A stretch of DNA of 64,000 bases from the NCBI RefSeq assembly GCF_001426905.1, contig NZ_LMFQ01000001.1:186001-250000 (forward strand). Reading direction: 5' to 3'. Within the stretch, counting starts at the first letter, position 1; every line of letters begins with the position of its first letter. The notes below the pieces were generated by a model. The model had not been told where the DNA came from. It worked only from the letters and a program-made list of their open reading frames with translations, and did no database searches. Below are positions 1 to 11,356 of the stretch, in pieces. The stretch is from Caulobacter sp. Root1455. GTDB lineage: Bacteria > Pseudomonadota > Alphaproteobacteria > Caulobacterales > Caulobacteraceae. A program made the position numbers and the translations under genes.

Positions 1-369
1 CAAAAGATTCTTCAGAATATGTGCACTTTATCATAAGCTTATTTTCGGATTTCTCTTCCGAAGCGGTACTGCTTTCAGCCGAAAACGCGATTGCGGATAC
101 AAACAACGCGCCCATTGTCCGGCGCAACATCCTGTCGACGATTGCCATCCAAAGCCCCAGTCAAGATGAGCATCAAGGCGTGAACTACATCAGCAGCACA
201 TCCTGGATCGAAGCTGGAGCTCACCGCATCCTCAAACTTGAGGATGCGGCGAACGCCTGATTGGCGTCTTGGTCGAAATGTTTCGGCATGGCGCGCCGCC
301 TGCACGGCGGGAAGGAGCGCATGAATCCGAATTTTTCGACCCTGCGCGGGCAGCTGATGGAGATGGGGA
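1..369. other. Left edge, no gene recognised
   Basis: This stretch precedes the first convincing gene. Short open frames exist on both strands but none has a recognisable domain, a good ribosome binding site or consistent codon bias. It is less GC-rich than the rest of the window near its left end. The only structure I see is the palindrome at 224-249. Confidence 0.5.
224..249. repeat. Perfect 12-bp-arm hairpin
   Basis: CCGCATCCTCAA, two bases, then TTGAGGATGCGG form a perfect inverted repeat. No T-run follows on either strand, so a classical intrinsic terminator is not supported. It could be an operator or the end of a transcript entering from the left. Confidence 0.55.
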
Positions 370-942
370 ATGAATAGGCGTCGCATAGCGGTTGGAGCGG
401 CAATCGTCGTCTTGACCACATCGGGCGCGACGCTCGCGCAGAGCGTGTATTACGATCGACTGGCTTGGTCTGGAGCAACCCTGATCACCTCGCCAATCAT
501 GGTCACCTCGCCTCAGCAGTGCGTCGAGCTTGAGCAGAGACTTCAAAGGAAGCTGGCCAATATAAACACCGCTCACGACCTTTGCCTCCAGGCCGAAGGC
601 GATGCGGGAACGGCGGTTCGGAATCTCGAGACGAGATCGATCTGCACCAAGGCGGCTTGTCAGAACCTGCACGACGCTCGCGACGCCCTCCCCGACCAAG
701 CCGCCCGAGAAGGCCGGATTTGCCAGGAAAGATTGGCTCAGTACCAAGCCGCTCAACAACGAAAGACCGAAGCGGATCGCGGCAACAGATTATCGAACGA
801 TCTCGCGCGAAGCCAATACGACCCCTGCGTCACGCGATGGAAGCAATACGAAGCCGCATGCACGGGGCAATGGGATTCAGAGCAACAGCAAAGGACATGC
901 ACGAGCGAACTTCGAAGCCTGCGGCTGCAGTGCAAGCAGTAG
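370..942 (+). CDS. Cys-rich secreted protein, unknown function
   Basis: A 190-residue protein with an N-terminal signal peptide (RRR, a hydrophobic stretch, then cleavage near ATLAQS at about residue 24). The mature part contains nine cysteines spread through charged, Gln/Arg-rich helical sequence, which suggests a disulphide-stabilised periplasmic or secreted protein. A purine-rich GGAGATGGGGA lies just before the ATG. I recognise no family. It faces the convergent carD gene and shares the terminator region between them. Confidence 0.7.
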   Translation: MNRRRIAVGAAIVVLTTSGATLAQSVYYDRLAWSGATLITSPIMVTSPQQCVELEQRLQRKLANINTAHDLCLQAEGDAGTAVRNLETRSICTKAACQNLHDARDALPDQAAREGRICQERLAQYQAAQQRKTEADRGNRLSNDLARSQYDPCVTRWKQYEAACTGQWDSEQQQRTCTSELRSLRLQCKQ

Positions 943-985
943 CCCCTTTGGGCGCGAGCCGTCAGGACCGGCCTCGTCGCCCCCA

Positions 986-1020
986 AACGAAAAACGCCCC
1001 CGGACCGGGGTCCGAGGGCG
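986..1020 (-). terminator. Intrinsic terminator of carD
   Basis: An 11-bp stem with one mismatch (CGCCC-C-CGGAC, loop CGGG, GTCCG-A-GGGCG) at 995-1020. On the minus strand it is followed by TTTTTCGTTT. It sits 25 bases past the carD stop and may also end the convergent plus-strand gene. Confidence 0.85.
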
Positions 1021-1045
1021 CTTTGTTCGTTTCGGCCTAACCGCC

Positions 1046-1561
1046 TCAGGCGGCGGCGGCGGCGGTCTTGACCAGCGACTTGGTCAGGATGCCGATGGCG
1101 GCTTCGCGGTCGATGCGCTCGATGGCGGCGACTTCGCGGGCCATGCGGTCCAGAGCCGATTCATAGAGCTGACGCTCCGAATAGGACTGTTCCGGCTGGT
1201 TCTCGGCGCGGTGCAGGTCGCGCACCACCTCGGCGATCGAGATCAGGTCGCCCGAGTTGATCTTGGCTTCGTATTCCTGGGCGCGACGCGACCACATGGT
1301 GCGCTTGACGCGGGCGCGGCCCTTCAGGGTGGTCAGGGCTTGCGACACGACATTGCCTTCGGCCAGCGGGCGCAGACCGGCCGTCTTGGCCTTCTTGGTC
1401 GGCACGCGCAGGGTCATCTTCTCGTGGTCGAAAGTGATGATGTAGACCTCGAGCGACATCCCGGCCACTTCCTGGGTCTCGACGCCCTGGATGCTGCCCA
1501 CGCCATGCGCGGGATAAACGACGTGATCGCCGACCGAGAATTCCAGACCGCTCTTGCTCAT
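1046..1561 (-). CDS. carD: CarD/CdnL-type RNA polymerase-binding regulator
   Basis: A 171-residue CarD_CdnL_TRCF family protein. The N-terminal RNA polymerase interaction module begins FSVGDHVVYPAHGVG, followed by a basic helical C-terminal domain. Family members bind the beta subunit and stabilise open promoter complexes, typically at rRNA and other housekeeping promoters. I chose the internal ATG (MSKSGLEF) over an 18-codon longer frame because GAGGACGA sits just upstream and family members start there. The C-terminus ends in five alanines. fdxA lies upstream on the same strand, about 300 bp away, so the genes may be separately transcribed. Confidence 0.93.
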   Translation of the reverse strand: MSKSGLEFSVGDHVVYPAHGVGSIQGVETQEVAGMSLEVYIITFDHEKMTLRVPTKKAKTAGLRPLAEGNVVSQALTTLKGRARVKRTMWSRRAQEYEAKINSGDLISIAEVVRDLHRAENQPEQSYSERQLYESALDRMAREVAAIERIDREAAIGILTKSLVKTAAAAA

Positions 1562-1862
1562 TCGTTCGTCCTCAATAAGTTCGGGCCAAGCCCAAAACAC
1601 CGCGTCTCGAAGCATCCAAAGGGCGTCCCAAACGGCGATAAGGACCCGTCCGCGAAATGCTTGCGGGGCCAGTACCGGTCAGGATGGGGATAGTGCTTAA
1701 GTCACCCTTCGCCTTCGATCGGGCGCGCCGGTCTCCCGGCAGATATCGTCCACATGACGTGCAGGCGCGAGTGTTCGCGACCGTTACGTCGAAATCGACA
1801 ATATCATAAAATTCAGCTTGATGAAAGGCTTGCGACCTGTTTAGCCGCCCGAACCGGCCGGA
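1562..1862. other. carD upstream region
   Basis: A 300-bp gap between fdxA and carD, both on the minus strand. It contains an AT-rich patch near 1797-1820 that could hold the carD promoter, but I cannot assign a convincing -35/-10 pair. No gene or terminator is recognisable. Confidence 0.4.
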
Positions 1863-2204
1863 TCAGGAGCCTTTGCCGGGCTTTTCGCTGAAATATTTCT
1901 CGAATTTTCCGGTTTCCCGTTCGAACTGCTCGCGGTCGTCGGGGGGCGTGCCCTTAACCGTGATGTTCGGCCAGATCTTGGCGTACTCGGAATTGATTCT
2001 CAGCCACTTGCCGTCCGGCTCGTCCTCGGTGTCGGGCTTGATGGCGTCGATCGGGCACTCGGGCTCGCAGACGCCGCAGTCGATGCATTCGTCCGGATTG
2101 ATGGCCAGGAAGTTCTCGCCCTCATAGAAGCAGTCGACCGGGCACACCTCGACGCAGTCCATGAACTTACATTTGATGCAGGCGTCGGTAACGATGTAGG
2201 TCAT
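1863..2204 (-). CDS. fdxA: 7Fe ferredoxin FdxA
   Basis: A 113-residue dicluster ferredoxin. The N-terminal half has the Cys pattern of bacterial 7Fe ferredoxins: [17 protein letters not shown] near residues 9-25, then [12 protein letters not shown] near 40-51, fitting one [3Fe-4S] and one [4Fe-4S] cluster. The C-terminal extension ([19 protein letters not shown]) is typical of FdxA. It is a soluble electron carrier. Its nearness to carD, the S4 protein and the helicase repeats a neighbourhood often seen in alphaproteobacteria, though here a c-di-GMP gene separates it from the helicase pair. Confidence 0.95.
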   Translation of the reverse strand: MTYIVTDACIKCKFMDCVEVCPVDCFYEGENFLAINPDECIDCGVCEPECPIDAIKPDTEDEPDGKWLRINSEYAKIWPNITVKGTPPDDREQFERETGKFEKYFSEKPGKGS

Positions 2205-2448
2205 CGAAGGCTCGGCAGGTTCCGGGACTAGGCGAGAGAGGCCGCGTTTTCGAAGTCGCGGGCCCGCTTGTCAATGCGGCTTGACTACGCGGGAGCCCAG
2301 GATTTCTCACACCGCTCCGGACGGGGCCGTCCGACGCCACCTTTAAATAGGCGCGGATCGTCGTGTACCGTCGTTACGTTACCCTTTCTTATCGAAGCTC
2401 GGTCACAACCAAGCCGAGGAAAATAAACAAGAAGTCGACAACCCGACC

Positions 2449-4542
2449 ATGACGAGTACCGCCGTGCGCACCCCGGTTTCGACCCCATCCCACGATATCA
2501 AGACGCCGGGCGCCCAAATGGCCGCCTTCGAGACCTTCGTGCGCCATGCGCCGTTCGCCGCGGCCCTGGTCGACAACGCCTTTCGCCTGACCGCCGCCAG
2601 CCCCGACTGGATCAGCCACGGCCTGAGCCCCGATCTGGAGATCGGCGACGACTTCCGCCGCGCCCTGTTCAGCCCCGAGGACGTCGACAGCCTGGAGCGC
2701 TGCGTGGCGTTCGGCGAGCCGTTCTCCCGCTACCGCGCCATTTCCCTGCCTGGACAGGACGGCAAGCTCGCCGAACCGCGGATCTGGCGCACCGAGTTCG
2801 CCGCCACGCTCACCGAGACCGGCCGCACCCTGGCGGTGATCATCACCGCCCGCGACGTCAGCGGTTACGCCGAGACCGCTCTGAAGGCCGAGCGCGACCA
2901 GCAGCGGCTGAAGATGGCGCTGGAGCTCGACGACCTGATGGTCCGCGAATACGACCTGCGGACCGGCGAGATCTATTGCTCGGGCACCTCGCCGGAGCTG
3001 GAGAAGTGGTGCCTGTTCAAGGACGACCCGCTGGAGATCGTCCACCCCGACGACCGCGAGAAGATGGCCGAGCTGGTCCGCAACCGAAAGGACGGCGAGG
3101 CCCAGGTCTTCGAATTCCGCCTCAACCGTCCCGACGGGGTCGAGACCTGGGTGCGCTCGGTCGGGAAGAAATTCCTCGGCGCCGACGGCCAGCCCGAGCG
3201 GCTGGTGAACCTGTTCAAGGACATCACCGACCGCCGCCGCCAGACCGAGGCCGTCGAGAACCTGGCCTTCAAGGACAGCCTGACCGGCCTGCCCAACCGC
3301 GCCTATTTCAATCGCAAATTCCAGGAGGCCGTCGACGCGTCGGAGATCAAGGGCGAGCTGTTCGGCCTGATCATGATCGACGTCGACCACTTCAAGGACA
3401 TCAACGACACCCTGGGCCACGACGCCGGCGACGCTCTGCTCAAGCGCCTGGCCGAGATGCTGCACGCGGCCTTCCGCTCGGGCGACACCGTCGCGCGGCT
3501 GGGCGGCGACGAGTTCGCGGTGATCCTGCGCGGCCTGCATTCCGAGGCCGACATGATGCGGCCCGTGAACGCCCTGCAGGACCTGCTGCGCCGGCCCATC
3601 GAGCACGGCGGCCGCAGCTTCTCGGTCAGCGCCAGCATCGGGGCGGCCCTGCACGGCGACCTCGACGCCGACCCCAGCCACATGATCAAGAACGCCGACA
3701 TCGCGCTCTATCGGGCCAAGGACGAAGGTCGCAACCGCAGCGTCGTCTTCACGCCCTCGATGCGCTCGTCGCTGGAACAGCGGATCGAACTGCTGCGCGA
3801 CGTGCGCGCGGCGATCACGGCCAGGGAGTTCGTGCTCTACTATCAACCCGTGGTGGACATCGCCTCGCACAGCGTCGCCGGCTTCGAGGCCCTGATGCGC
3901 TGGGACCACCCCGAGCAGGGCATACTGACGCCCGACCGCTTCATGGCCGCCTTCGAGGACCAGGACTTGTCGCTGAAGCTGGGCGACCTGGCCTTCGACG
4001 CCGCGCTGGCGCAGATGCGCGAGTGGCTGGACCAGGGCGTCGAGTTCGGCCGGGTGGCCGTCAACATCTCGGCCGCCCAGTTCCGCAGCGGGCGGCTGGC
4101 CGAGGAGATCCAGGATCGGCTCGGCCGCTGGAACGTGCCGTGCGACCGCCTGACCATCGAGGTCACCGAGAACGTCTATATGGGCTGGGGCGCTGAGATG
4201 GTCAGCGACACCGTCCACCAGCTGCACAAGGCCGGGGTGATGATCGCCCTGGACGATTTCGGCACCGGCTACGCGTCCCTGGCCAACCTGCGCCAGTTCC
4301 CGATCGACCGGCTGAAGATCGACAAGTCCTTCGTCCAGAACGCCGAGGACGCGGCCATCGTCAAGGCGGTGATCACCCTGGGCGGGTCGATGGGCATGAA
4401 GGTCGTCGCCGAGGGCGTCGAGGACCAGGAGCAGCTGGACGCCCTGGCCGACTACGGCTGCGACCAGATCCAAGGCTACCACTTCAGCCGGCCGATGCCG
4501 GCGGGGATGGTGGCGGAGTATCTGGCGGGCTTCGGGAAGTAG
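2449..4542 (+). CDS. PAS-GGDEF-EAL cyclic-di-GMP enzyme
   Basis: A 697-residue cytoplasmic protein without TM segments. An N-terminal PAS-like region and a second PAS/PAC (about 155-265, ending NLFKDITDRRRQ) precede a GGDEF domain and an EAL domain. The GGDEF motif is intact (352-356) and is preceded at the right distance by an inhibitory-site RSGD (343-346). The EAL motif (480-482) is intact, as are the downstream NISAAQF, VTENV, DDFGTGYAS and VAEGVED motifs. Both synthesis and hydrolysis of c-di-GMP are therefore possible from sequence; which dominates cannot be told. It is divergent from fdxA. Confidence 0.93.
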   Translation: MTSTAVRTPVSTPSHDIKTPGAQMAAFETFVRHAPFAAALVDNAFRLTAASPDWISHGLSPDLEIGDDFRRALFSPEDVDSLERCVAFGEPFSRYRAISLPGQDGKLAEPRIWRTEFAATLTETGRTLAVIITARDVSGYAETALKAERDQQRLKMALELDDLMVREYDLRTGEIYCSGTSPELEKWCLFKDDPLEIVHPDDREKMAELVRNRKDGEAQVFEFRLNRPDGVETWVRSVGKKFLGADGQPERLVNLFKDITDRRRQTEAVENLAFKDSLTGLPNRAYFNRKFQEAVDASEIKGELFGLIMIDVDHFKDINDTLGHDAGDALLKRLAEMLHAAFRSGDTVARLGGDEFAVILRGLHSEADMMRPVNALQDLLRRPIEHGGRSFSVSASIGAALHGDLDADPSHMIKNADIALYRAKDEGRNRSVVFTPSMRSSLEQRIELLRDVRAAITAREFVLYYQPVVDIASHSVAGFEALMRWDHPEQGILTPDRFMAAFEDQDLSLKLGDLAFDAALAQMREWLDQGVEFGRVAVNISAAQFRSGRLAEEIQDRLGRWNVPCDRLTIEVTENVYMGWGAEMVSDTVHQLHKAGVMIALDDFGTGYASLANLRQFPIDRLKIDKSFVQNAEDAAIVKAVITLGGSMGMKVVAEGVEDQEQLDALADYGCDQIQGYHFSRPMPAGMVAEYLAGFGK

Positions 4543-4613
4543 CCGCGCCGCGACCTTGAGCCGCGCCCGTGATTCATTTTCTCTTCACCGTCGCGCGCGA
4601 GTCTGCCGGCGCG

Positions 4614-5213
4614 ATGAAGATAGACCAGATCTCGGCGAGCGGCGGGGGCGGTCAGGCGGCGTTCCCCTTTCCGGGCGGCGCCTCGGCGGCGACCGCGGCG
4701 GTCAACGACGCCAGCGGCGCGACCGCCGTCGGCCAGCAGCTGGACGCCTATCACGCCCTGTCCGGCCGCTGGGCCGGGGCCGGTCCCGGCGAGCGCGCGG
4801 CGCTGACCCACGCCCTGACCGAGTCTCCGTTCGCCAAGACCATCCAGACCGCCGTCAACACGTTCACCCGCGCCGCCTGGCCCGGATCGGACGCCCAGCC
4901 GCCGGTCCCGCAGCAGCGGATGAAGGACGCGTTCGAAGGCCTGTCGGACGACCACCAGCAGATCATCGCCTCGCTGCAGGTCGGGGTGCCCGGCTCGCCG
5001 CCGCCCGCGTCGGTGGACGACTATCGGGCCCGCCTGCGGTCCGATCTCGACGCGGCCCAGGCGCCCGCGGCCCCCAAGGACACCGTCACCCTGTCGGCCG
5101 AGGCCCAGGCCCGCCTGGCCGGCGCCGCCCCGACGGAAACCGCCCCGCCGCCGGTCGAGCCCACCCCGGAAATGGCTCCGGCGATCACGGCCTATACGCG
5201 GCTGACGCGGTAG
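4614..5213 (+). CDS. Hypothetical Ala/Pro-rich protein
   Basis: About 199 residues if started at MKIDQIS (4614). The longer frame from 4569 has an unlikely N-terminus. The N-terminal part is Gly/Ala-rich and low-complexity. The middle (LDAYHALSGRW to about VGVPGSP) looks helical. The C-terminus contains DTVTLSAEAQARL and a proline-rich tail. No signal peptide or TM segment is seen. It follows the GGDEF-EAL gene by about 70 bases on the same strand and could be co-transcribed. I do not recognise the family. Confidence 0.6.
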   Translation: MKIDQISASGGGGQAAFPFPGGASAATAAVNDASGATAVGQQLDAYHALSGRWAGAGPGERAALTHALTESPFAKTIQTAVNTFTRAAWPGSDAQPPVPQQRMKDAFEGLSDDHQQIIASLQVGVPGSPPPASVDDYRARLRSDLDAAQAPAAPKDTVTLSAEAQARLAGAAPTETAPPPVEPTPEMAPAITAYTRLTR

Positions 5214-5257
5214 GAAGGAGCGCCCTTCCCTCCCCGCAAGGGGGAGAGAAAGGAAAA

Positions 5258-5553
5258 CTACTCTCCCACCGCCTCGTACAGCTCCCGCGCCTCGGTCGCC
5301 GGCCCGCGGCGTTCGCCGAAGCCCAGCACCCGCACCGAGACGATCCGGCCGCCGATCGCGAACACCAGGCCGTCGCCGATCCGCAGGCCGCGCGAGGGCT
5401 TGTCGACGCGGCCTTCGGCGCCGGCCCGGGTCAGTCGGATGCGGCCTTTCTCGACGAAGCGGCCGGCCAGGGAGCGGGTCTTGAAGAAACGCGCGCGCCA
5501 CAGCCAGACGTCGGCGCGGCAGTGGCCAGGATCGGGGCCTGCGTCGGCGCCGC

Positions 5554-5557
<4 letters not shown>
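5258..5557 (-). CDS. S4-domain RNA-binding protein (Hsp15-like)
   Basis: A 99-residue protein with an S4 RNA-binding fold: RADVWLWRARFFKTRSLAGR followed by a GRIRLTR-type strand-turn. This is the pattern of the small Hsp15/RNA-binding S4 family, which binds structured RNA and, in E. coli, free 50S subunits carrying nascent chains. Its ATG overlaps the helicase stop codon (ATGA), which predicts translational coupling. The pairing of a helicase and an S4 protein suggests a shared RNA-handling role. Confidence 0.88.
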
Positions 5558-8109
<2,552 letters not shown>

Positions 8110-8327
8110 GGTTCAAAGGTGGGATGGGAATCGCGGCGGGGCAAGCGGGGGCGTGGGGTTGGACGTCGCGGCGCACCCATGCCGCCCACACCGCGTTGTG
8201 TTCACGCCGCGGCGGGATCACCAATGGCGGCCCCCGGCCGACCTTTCACAGCCGCAGATTGTCGTCCATAACGACGGCCATATCGAGCGTCGGCCGCTTG
8301 CGCCGACGGACGAGCTGAAGGGACCAC

Positions 8328-10715
8328 ATGACAGCAATGTCGACGAACCGGCGGCTGAAGACCGGCGCGCGCGCCCGCGCCATCGCGCCCTTGCTGGCCA
8401 CCACGGCTTTCGCCGCCGTCATCGCGTCGAACCCCTCGCCCAGTTCGGCGCAGGTTACGACCGGCGGCTCTGTTTCCCCCTCACCGTCCAGTTCGCCCAC
8501 GTGGGATGTTTCCGGCCAGTTGACCGTCGGCCTCAACAACGCCTTCGGAACCATGACGATCACCAACGGCAGTCTCGTCACCAGCAACTATGGCATCGTC
8601 ATCGGAGAGAACTTCCGCGGGAGCAATATTCCCAGCGTCGTGACCGTCAGTGGGGCAGGCTCGGCCTGGATCGTTTCGAACACGCTTGGCGTCGGCGGCG
8701 GCTTTGGCGGGACCGGCGTCCTGAACATCGAGGCGGGAGGCCTGGTGTCGGCCGAAACTGCCGTGGTGGGCTCCTTTTTCGACTGCGTCGGCATCGTCAA
8801 TGTGCGGGGCGCCGGGTCGACATTGTCGCTCCAGTCGCTGACCTTCGGCCAACTCATGGACGGCTCGAGCGGAAACGTCACCGTCTCGGACGGCGGCTTG
8901 GTGACGGTAGCCAGCGGCGGTGCGATCCTGATCAACCAAGGCGCCTTGAACATCGGCGCGGCGGCTGACCAGTCGGCCGCGGCCGCGGGGTTCGTGTCGG
9001 GCCGAGTCGGCTTGTTGACCGGCGAACTCGTCTTCAACCACACCACGCCGGGCTACGTGTTCGCCAGCCAGATCGGCGGCGGCGGCGGCGGCACGATCCG
9101 GGTCCTGGCCGGCGAAACGACCCTCACCGCCGACAACGCCTTCTTCCGCGGAAGAACCATCGTCTCCGGCGGCGTGCTGACGGTCGACGGCCAGCTGACG
9201 GGAACCGTTTCGGTGCTGCCCGGAGGCCGGCTGCGCGGCGTCGGAACGGTCGAGACCCTGGCCGTTCAGGGAACCGTGGCCCCCGGTCATTCGGTCGGAA
9301 CCCTGTCCGTCAGCGGCGCCTACAGCCAGGCCGCCGGCTCGACCTATCAGGCGGAACTGAACACGGCCGGCCTCTCCGATCGCATCGTGGTCGCCGGGAC
9401 CGCGACAATCAGCAACGGCGCGGTGCTCAACGTCGTCAAGACCGACGCGGGCCTCTATCGTCCTGGCGTTCGCTACACCGTGCTGACCGCCGCCGGCGGC
9501 GTCACCGGGACCTACACCCTGACGGGCGACCTGGACGCCGGCTACTTCGTCCGCCTCGCCGCCGCCTACGACGCCAACAACGTCTATCTCGATATCGTCC
9601 AGAGCCGGACCTTCGCCTCGGTCGGCCAGACCCCCAACCAGGTCGCCGTGGGCGCCGGCGCGGACAGCCTGCCCGCGACCAGCCCCCTGGTGGCGGCCCT
9701 GTTCGTTCTGCCCGACGGGGACTCGGCGCGCGCGGCGTTCGACTCGCTCTCGGGATCCGCCCTTGTCTCGACCCGGGCCGTGATCGTCGAGGACAGCCGC
9801 ATCCCTCGGGACGCCGCTATCAACCGACTGCGGACCGCATTCGGCGACATCGGGGCGCCCGCGACCAGCGCCACCGCCCACGAAGAGGGCGTCGTCGTCT
9901 GGGGCGACGTCTTCGGCGGCTGGGGCGCCCTGGACGGGAATGCGAACGCCTCGACTCTCGAGCGGAATGTGGACGGCGTGGTTTTCGGCGTCGACGCCCC
10001 GGCCTTCGACGGCTGGCGGTTGGGCGTCCTGGCCGGCTACGGCCACTCCAAGTACAAGACCCGCGACGGGCGGTACGACGGCTCCAATGACGACTATCAC
10101 CTGGGCGTCTATGGCGGTCGGGAATGGGGGCCCGTCGCCCTGCGCACGGGCGCGAGCGTAACCTCCCACGACCAGACCGCGCGCCGCGGGGTGGCCTTCC
10201 CCGGCTTCACGGACGCGCTCGAGGCGGATGCCAAGGGCCACACGCGGCAAGCGTTCGGCGAGCTGGGCTACCGCGTCGACGTGGGCGGCCCGGCGGTCGC
10301 GGTCGAGCCGTTCGCCAGCCTGGCCTATGTCGCTTTGGACACCGACGCCTTCACGGAGCAGGGCGGCGACGCGGCCTTGTCGGTCGCCGCCGACAAGAGC
10401 GAGGTGACCTTCACCACCCTGGGCGTGCGCACCGCTTCGCGCTTCGAACTCGGCGGAGGCGCCGTGACGGCGAGCGGGACCCTGGCTTGGCGGCGCGCGT
10501 CTGGCGACATCGAGCCGACCGCACGGTTCGCGTTCGCGGGCGGCTCGTCCTTCATCATCGCCGGCGCGCCGATCGGCAAGGACGCCGCCGTGGTCGAACT
10601 CGGCCTGGAGGCCCGCCTGTCCCCCGCCGCCACGTTCGGCCTGGCCTACGGCGCCCAGTTCGCCGGCGCGTCCACCGATCAGACCGTGCGCGGCGGGCTC
10701 AGCGTGAAGTTCTAG
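8328..10715 (+). CDS. Autotransporter outer-membrane protein
   Basis: A 795-residue type V secretion protein. It has a basic N-terminus and hydrophobic signal segment (about 20-45). The long Gly/Ser/Thr/Val-rich passenger is made of short strand repeats (GGSLVT, GGLVSAE, GGLVTVASGGA, and a GTVAPGHS-type motif), as expected for a beta-helix. The C-terminal autotransporter beta-barrel runs from roughly 520 to 795 and ends GLSVKF with the terminal aromatic residue used for BAM insertion. GAAGGGA precedes the ATG. The gene stands alone and its cargo function cannot be read from sequence. Confidence 0.9.
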   Translation: MTAMSTNRRLKTGARARAIAPLLATTAFAAVIASNPSPSSAQVTTGGSVSPSPSSSPTWDVSGQLTVGLNNAFGTMTITNGSLVTSNYGIVIGENFRGSNIPSVVTVSGAGSAWIVSNTLGVGGGFGGTGVLNIEAGGLVSAETAVVGSFFDCVGIVNVRGAGSTLSLQSLTFGQLMDGSSGNVTVSDGGLVTVASGGAILINQGALNIGAAADQSAAAAGFVSGRVGLLTGELVFNHTTPGYVFASQIGGGGGGTIRVLAGETTLTADNAFFRGRTIVSGGVLTVDGQLTGTVSVLPGGRLRGVGTVETLAVQGTVAPGHSVGTLSVSGAYSQAAGSTYQAELNTAGLSDRIVVAGTATISNGAVLNVVKTDAGLYRPGVRYTVLTAAGGVTGTYTLTGDLDAGYFVRLAAAYDANNVYLDIVQSRTFASVGQTPNQVAVGAGADSLPATSPLVAALFVLPDGDSARAAFDSLSGSALVSTRAVIVEDSRIPRDAAINRLRTAFGDIGAPATSATAHEEGVVVWGDVFGGWGALDGNANASTLERNVDGVVFGVDAPAFDGWRLGVLAGYGHSKYKTRDGRYDGSNDDYHLGVYGGREWGPVALRTGASVTSHDQTARRGVAFPGFTDALEADAKGHTRQAFGELGYRVDVGGPAVAVEPFASLAYVALDTDAFTEQGGDAALSVAADKSEVTFTTLGVRTASRFELGGGAVTASGTLAWRRASGDIEPTARFAFAGGSSFIIAGAPIGKDAAVVELGLEARLSPAATFGLAYGAQFAGASTDQTVRGGLSVKF

Positions 10716-10800
10716 GCTGACGCGGCTCACGGGCCGGACGACCACCGCAACGAGCAGGCCTCCCGGGGCGTTTTCACGGAGGACCAGGAAGGGGCCAGCC

Positions 10801-11229
10801 GTGCAGAATTCCCGATGGAAGGCCGCCAGTCCCGAGGTTCACGAGGCGTTGCGCGACCCGAAGATCGCCGCGGTGATGCACGCGGTCGAGAAGGTGGACG
10901 CGGCCCTGATCGCCGACGAGTACACGGTGTTCGCCGCCGCCCTGGCGCCGGAGCTGGTCGTCAACAATCCCGGCAACATCGTCGCCCCCAGCGCCGCGGT
11001 CCGCCAGCTGAACGCCGACGGCAAGATCAGCTACAGCCAGTACGAGCGGCTGATCGAGCACGCCTCCCTGCGCGGCGACATGGTGCTGCTGATGGGTGAG
11101 GAGACCGTGGTGCCCAAGGGCAAGAACCCGCTGGCCGGCCAGACCGTGCGCCGCCGCTTCACCGAGCTGTGGCGGCCCGAGGGCGACCACTGGCTGCTGA
11201 GCGTGCGGCAGGCGACGATCGTGCGGTAA
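10801..11229 (+). CDS. NTF2-like (SnoaL/DUF4440-type) protein
   Basis: A 142-residue protein starting at GTG, with GGAGGACCAGGAAGGGG upstream. The layout of an N-terminal helix, AALAPELVVNNPGN, strands, and a C-terminal strand pair (RRFTELWRPEGDHWLLSVRQATIV) fits the NTF2-like alpha/beta-cone fold used by ketosteroid-isomerase-like and DUF4440 proteins. No signal peptide is seen. Catalytic residues cannot be assigned. It lies downstream of the autotransporter on the same strand. Confidence 0.75.
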   Translation: MQNSRWKAASPEVHEALRDPKIAAVMHAVEKVDAALIADEYTVFAAALAPELVVNNPGNIVAPSAAVRQLNADGKISYSQYERLIEHASLRGDMVLLMGEETVVPKGKNPLAGQTVRRRFTELWRPEGDHWLLSVRQATIVR

Positions 11230-11230
11230 T

Positions 11231-11355
11231 CCCCCCTGTGGGGGAGGCGGCCGAAGGCCGGTGAGGGAGGTTTAGGATCGTCGCCCCTCAAGCCGATAGC
11301 GCCCGATAACTCCCCCCCGTCGGCTTCGCCGACACCTCCCCCACAGGGGGAGGGG
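11231..11355. repeat. Intergenic inverted repeat, CCTCCCCC family
   Basis: Left arm CCCCCTGTGGGGGAGG followed by a GGCCGAAGGCC hairpin; right arm contains GTCGGCTTCGCCGAC and CCTCCCCCACAGGGGG. Each arm is itself palindromic and the two arms pair with each other. Related copies lie near 22266, 42958, 43688 and 62976. Confidence 0.8.
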
Positions 11356-11356
11356 C

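Noticed and set aside
21..260. A 79-codon plus-strand frame at the left edge
   Set aside because: It spans a palindrome, lacks homology and has no convincing ribosome binding site.
2389..4482. A 697-codon open frame antisense to the GGDEF-EAL gene
   Set aside because: It mirrors the real gene in length, has no domain and is Gly/Val/Asp-rich as expected for antisense frames in GC-rich codons.
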